Origin: Ferrimicrobium sp.
Lineage (GTDB): Bacteria; Actinomycetota; Acidimicrobiia; Acidimicrobiales; Acidimicrobiaceae
DNA length: 34,846 nt
Reading direction: 5' to 3'
NCBI RefSeq assembly: GCF_027319265.1
Contig: NZ_DAHVNP010000022.1
Coordinates: 1-34,846 of the forward strand
This document shows, piece after piece, positions 34,255 to 34,846 of the stretch (within the stretch, counting starts at the first letter, position 1; each line of letters begins with the position of its first letter). The notes under the pieces were generated by a model. That model worked only from the letters and a program-made list of their open reading frames with translations. It did no database searches and was not told where the DNA came from. A program made the position numbers and the translations under genes.

Positions 34255-34749
34255 TTAGTCGCGGAAGTTGACGAATTGCAACGGAACGTCAGCGATCTGC
34301 TCTTTGAGTTGGGTCATGACTGCTTGCAGATCGTCACGCTTTTTGCTGGTGACCCGCACCTGCTCCCCCTGGATCTGTGCCTGGACGCCCTTGATGGCCA
34401 TCGTTTTGATGGCTCCGGTAACCTGCTTTGCCCGCTCACCCTCGAGGCCAGAGATGAGACGGATCGATTGGCGTACCGTACCCTTAGCTGCGTCCTCCAC
34501 CTTTTGTCGGTCGAGGGCCTTGAGCGAGACAGAACGCTTGACAAGCCGTTCTTCGAGCACGGTCATCACTGCTTTGAGGCGGTCCGGCGTATTCGAAGCG
34601 AGGGTGATAATCTGGTCACTCTCATTCAAAACCACTGAGGAATCGGTGTTCTTAAAGTCGAAGCGCGTAGCGATCTCGCGACTTGCCTGGTCAACCGCAT
34701 TTTTAACTTCTTGGATATCAATCTCTGAAACTACGTCGAATGAAGGCAT
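34255..34749 (-). CDS. yajQ: YajQ family nucleotide-binding protein (DUF520)
   Basis: This small cytoplasmic protein has two ferredoxin-like folds. The N-terminal MPSFDVVSEIDIQEVKNAVD and the following EIATRFDFKNTDSSV are the family hallmark, and the C-terminal half holds VQAQIQGEQVRVTSKKRDDLQ. At 164 residues it is the usual length. Some relatives (reported for Xanthomonas) bind c-di-GMP and act as transcription cofactors; others bind nucleotides with unclear roles. It starts at ATG 34749 on the minus strand, very close to a -10-like CATAATAG, so the mRNA may be almost leaderless. The tRNA-Tyr gene diverges 26 bp away. Confidence 0.95.
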   Translation of the reverse strand: MPSFDVVSEIDIQEVKNAVDQASREIATRFDFKNTDSSVVLNESDQIITLASNTPDRLKAVMTVLEERLVKRSVSLKALDRQKVEDAAKGTVRQSIRLISGLEGERAKQVTGAIKTMAIKGVQAQIQGEQVRVTSKKRDDLQAVMTQLKEQIADVPLQFVNFRD

Positions 34750-34775
34750 ACTGGTAGACTATTATGTCCTCACCA
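34750..34775. promoter_or_regulatory. Possible bidirectional promoter between yajQ and tRNA-Tyr
   Basis: The 26-bp gap holds TATTAT (34760-34765) as a -10 for tRNA-Tyr on the plus strand. The same bases read on the minus strand as CATAAT/TAATAG, a -10 for yajQ. Predicted starts would fall about 4 nt before the mature tRNA and within about 4 nt of the yajQ ATG. Neither -35 is convincing, and both would overlap the neighbouring gene. Confidence 0.45.
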
Positions 34776-34846
34776 GGGTCGGTGCCCGAGTGGCCAATGG
34801 GAGCAGACTGTAAATCTGCCGGCGTACGCCTACGGGGGTTCGAATC
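34776..34846 (+). tRNA. tRNA-Tyr (anticodon GTA), cut by the window end
   Basis: Acceptor GGGTCGG begins at 34776, followed by the D arm (CCCGAGTGG), an anticodon arm GCAGACTGTAAATCTGC with anticodon GTA, a class-II variable arm, and the start of the T arm (GGGGGTTCGAATC). The T-stem end and 3' acceptor lie beyond the window. Confidence 0.95.

Overview
The window looks like a chromosomal segment of an actinobacterium of moderate GC content. Supporting signs are a mycothiol-type MshA glycosyltransferase, nickel superoxide dismutase with its protease, an RsiG-like protein, the C5 haem route, and a geranylgeranyl/menaquinone reductase beside a 14-gene nuo operon. A deep-branching lineage such as Acidimicrobiia (Ferrimicrobium-like) would fit, but that is a guess from gene content and was not tested.

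Layout. (1) Positions 1-3568 are accessory and decaying DNA: a long non-coding stretch with diverged repeats and a frameshifted serine-recombinase relic, a vapBC toxin-antitoxin pair, and a tyrosine integrase that has lost its catalytic C-terminus, lying against the 3' end of tRNA-Lys. This reads as the eroded end of an element integrated at that tRNA. (2) Positions 3569-7311 hold tRNA-Lys, sodN and divergent sodX, an RsiG-like c-di-GMP-responsive anti-sigma factor, mshA and proC. (3) Positions 7427-13333 form a haem cluster, hemA-hemC-cobA/hemD-hemB-hemL, running from glutamyl-tRNA to uroporphyrinogen III, with the methyltransferase half opening the sirohaem/corrinoid branch. (4) Positions 13483-14745 carry a GGR/MenJ-like flavoprotein on the minus strand, divergent from the nuoA-N operon (14932-29938). 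Together they would tailor menaquinone and reduce it. (5) Positions 30058-34846 hold a ClC-family chloride transporter, a large MprF/DUF2156-type membrane protein converging on it, yajQ upstream of that protein, and the start of tRNA-Tyr.

The best candidates for something new are: the two-motif RsiG homologue away from any visible whiG; the 947-residue protein joining what looks like a catalytically dead metallophosphoesterase domain to an MprF-like lysyltransferase; a 15-bp minisatellite translated as GQSPV repeats in the NuoJ tail; a possible bidirectional promoter in the 26-bp gap between yajQ and tRNA-Tyr; and paired hairpin repeats in the left accessory region. No complete new defence or mobile system is evident.
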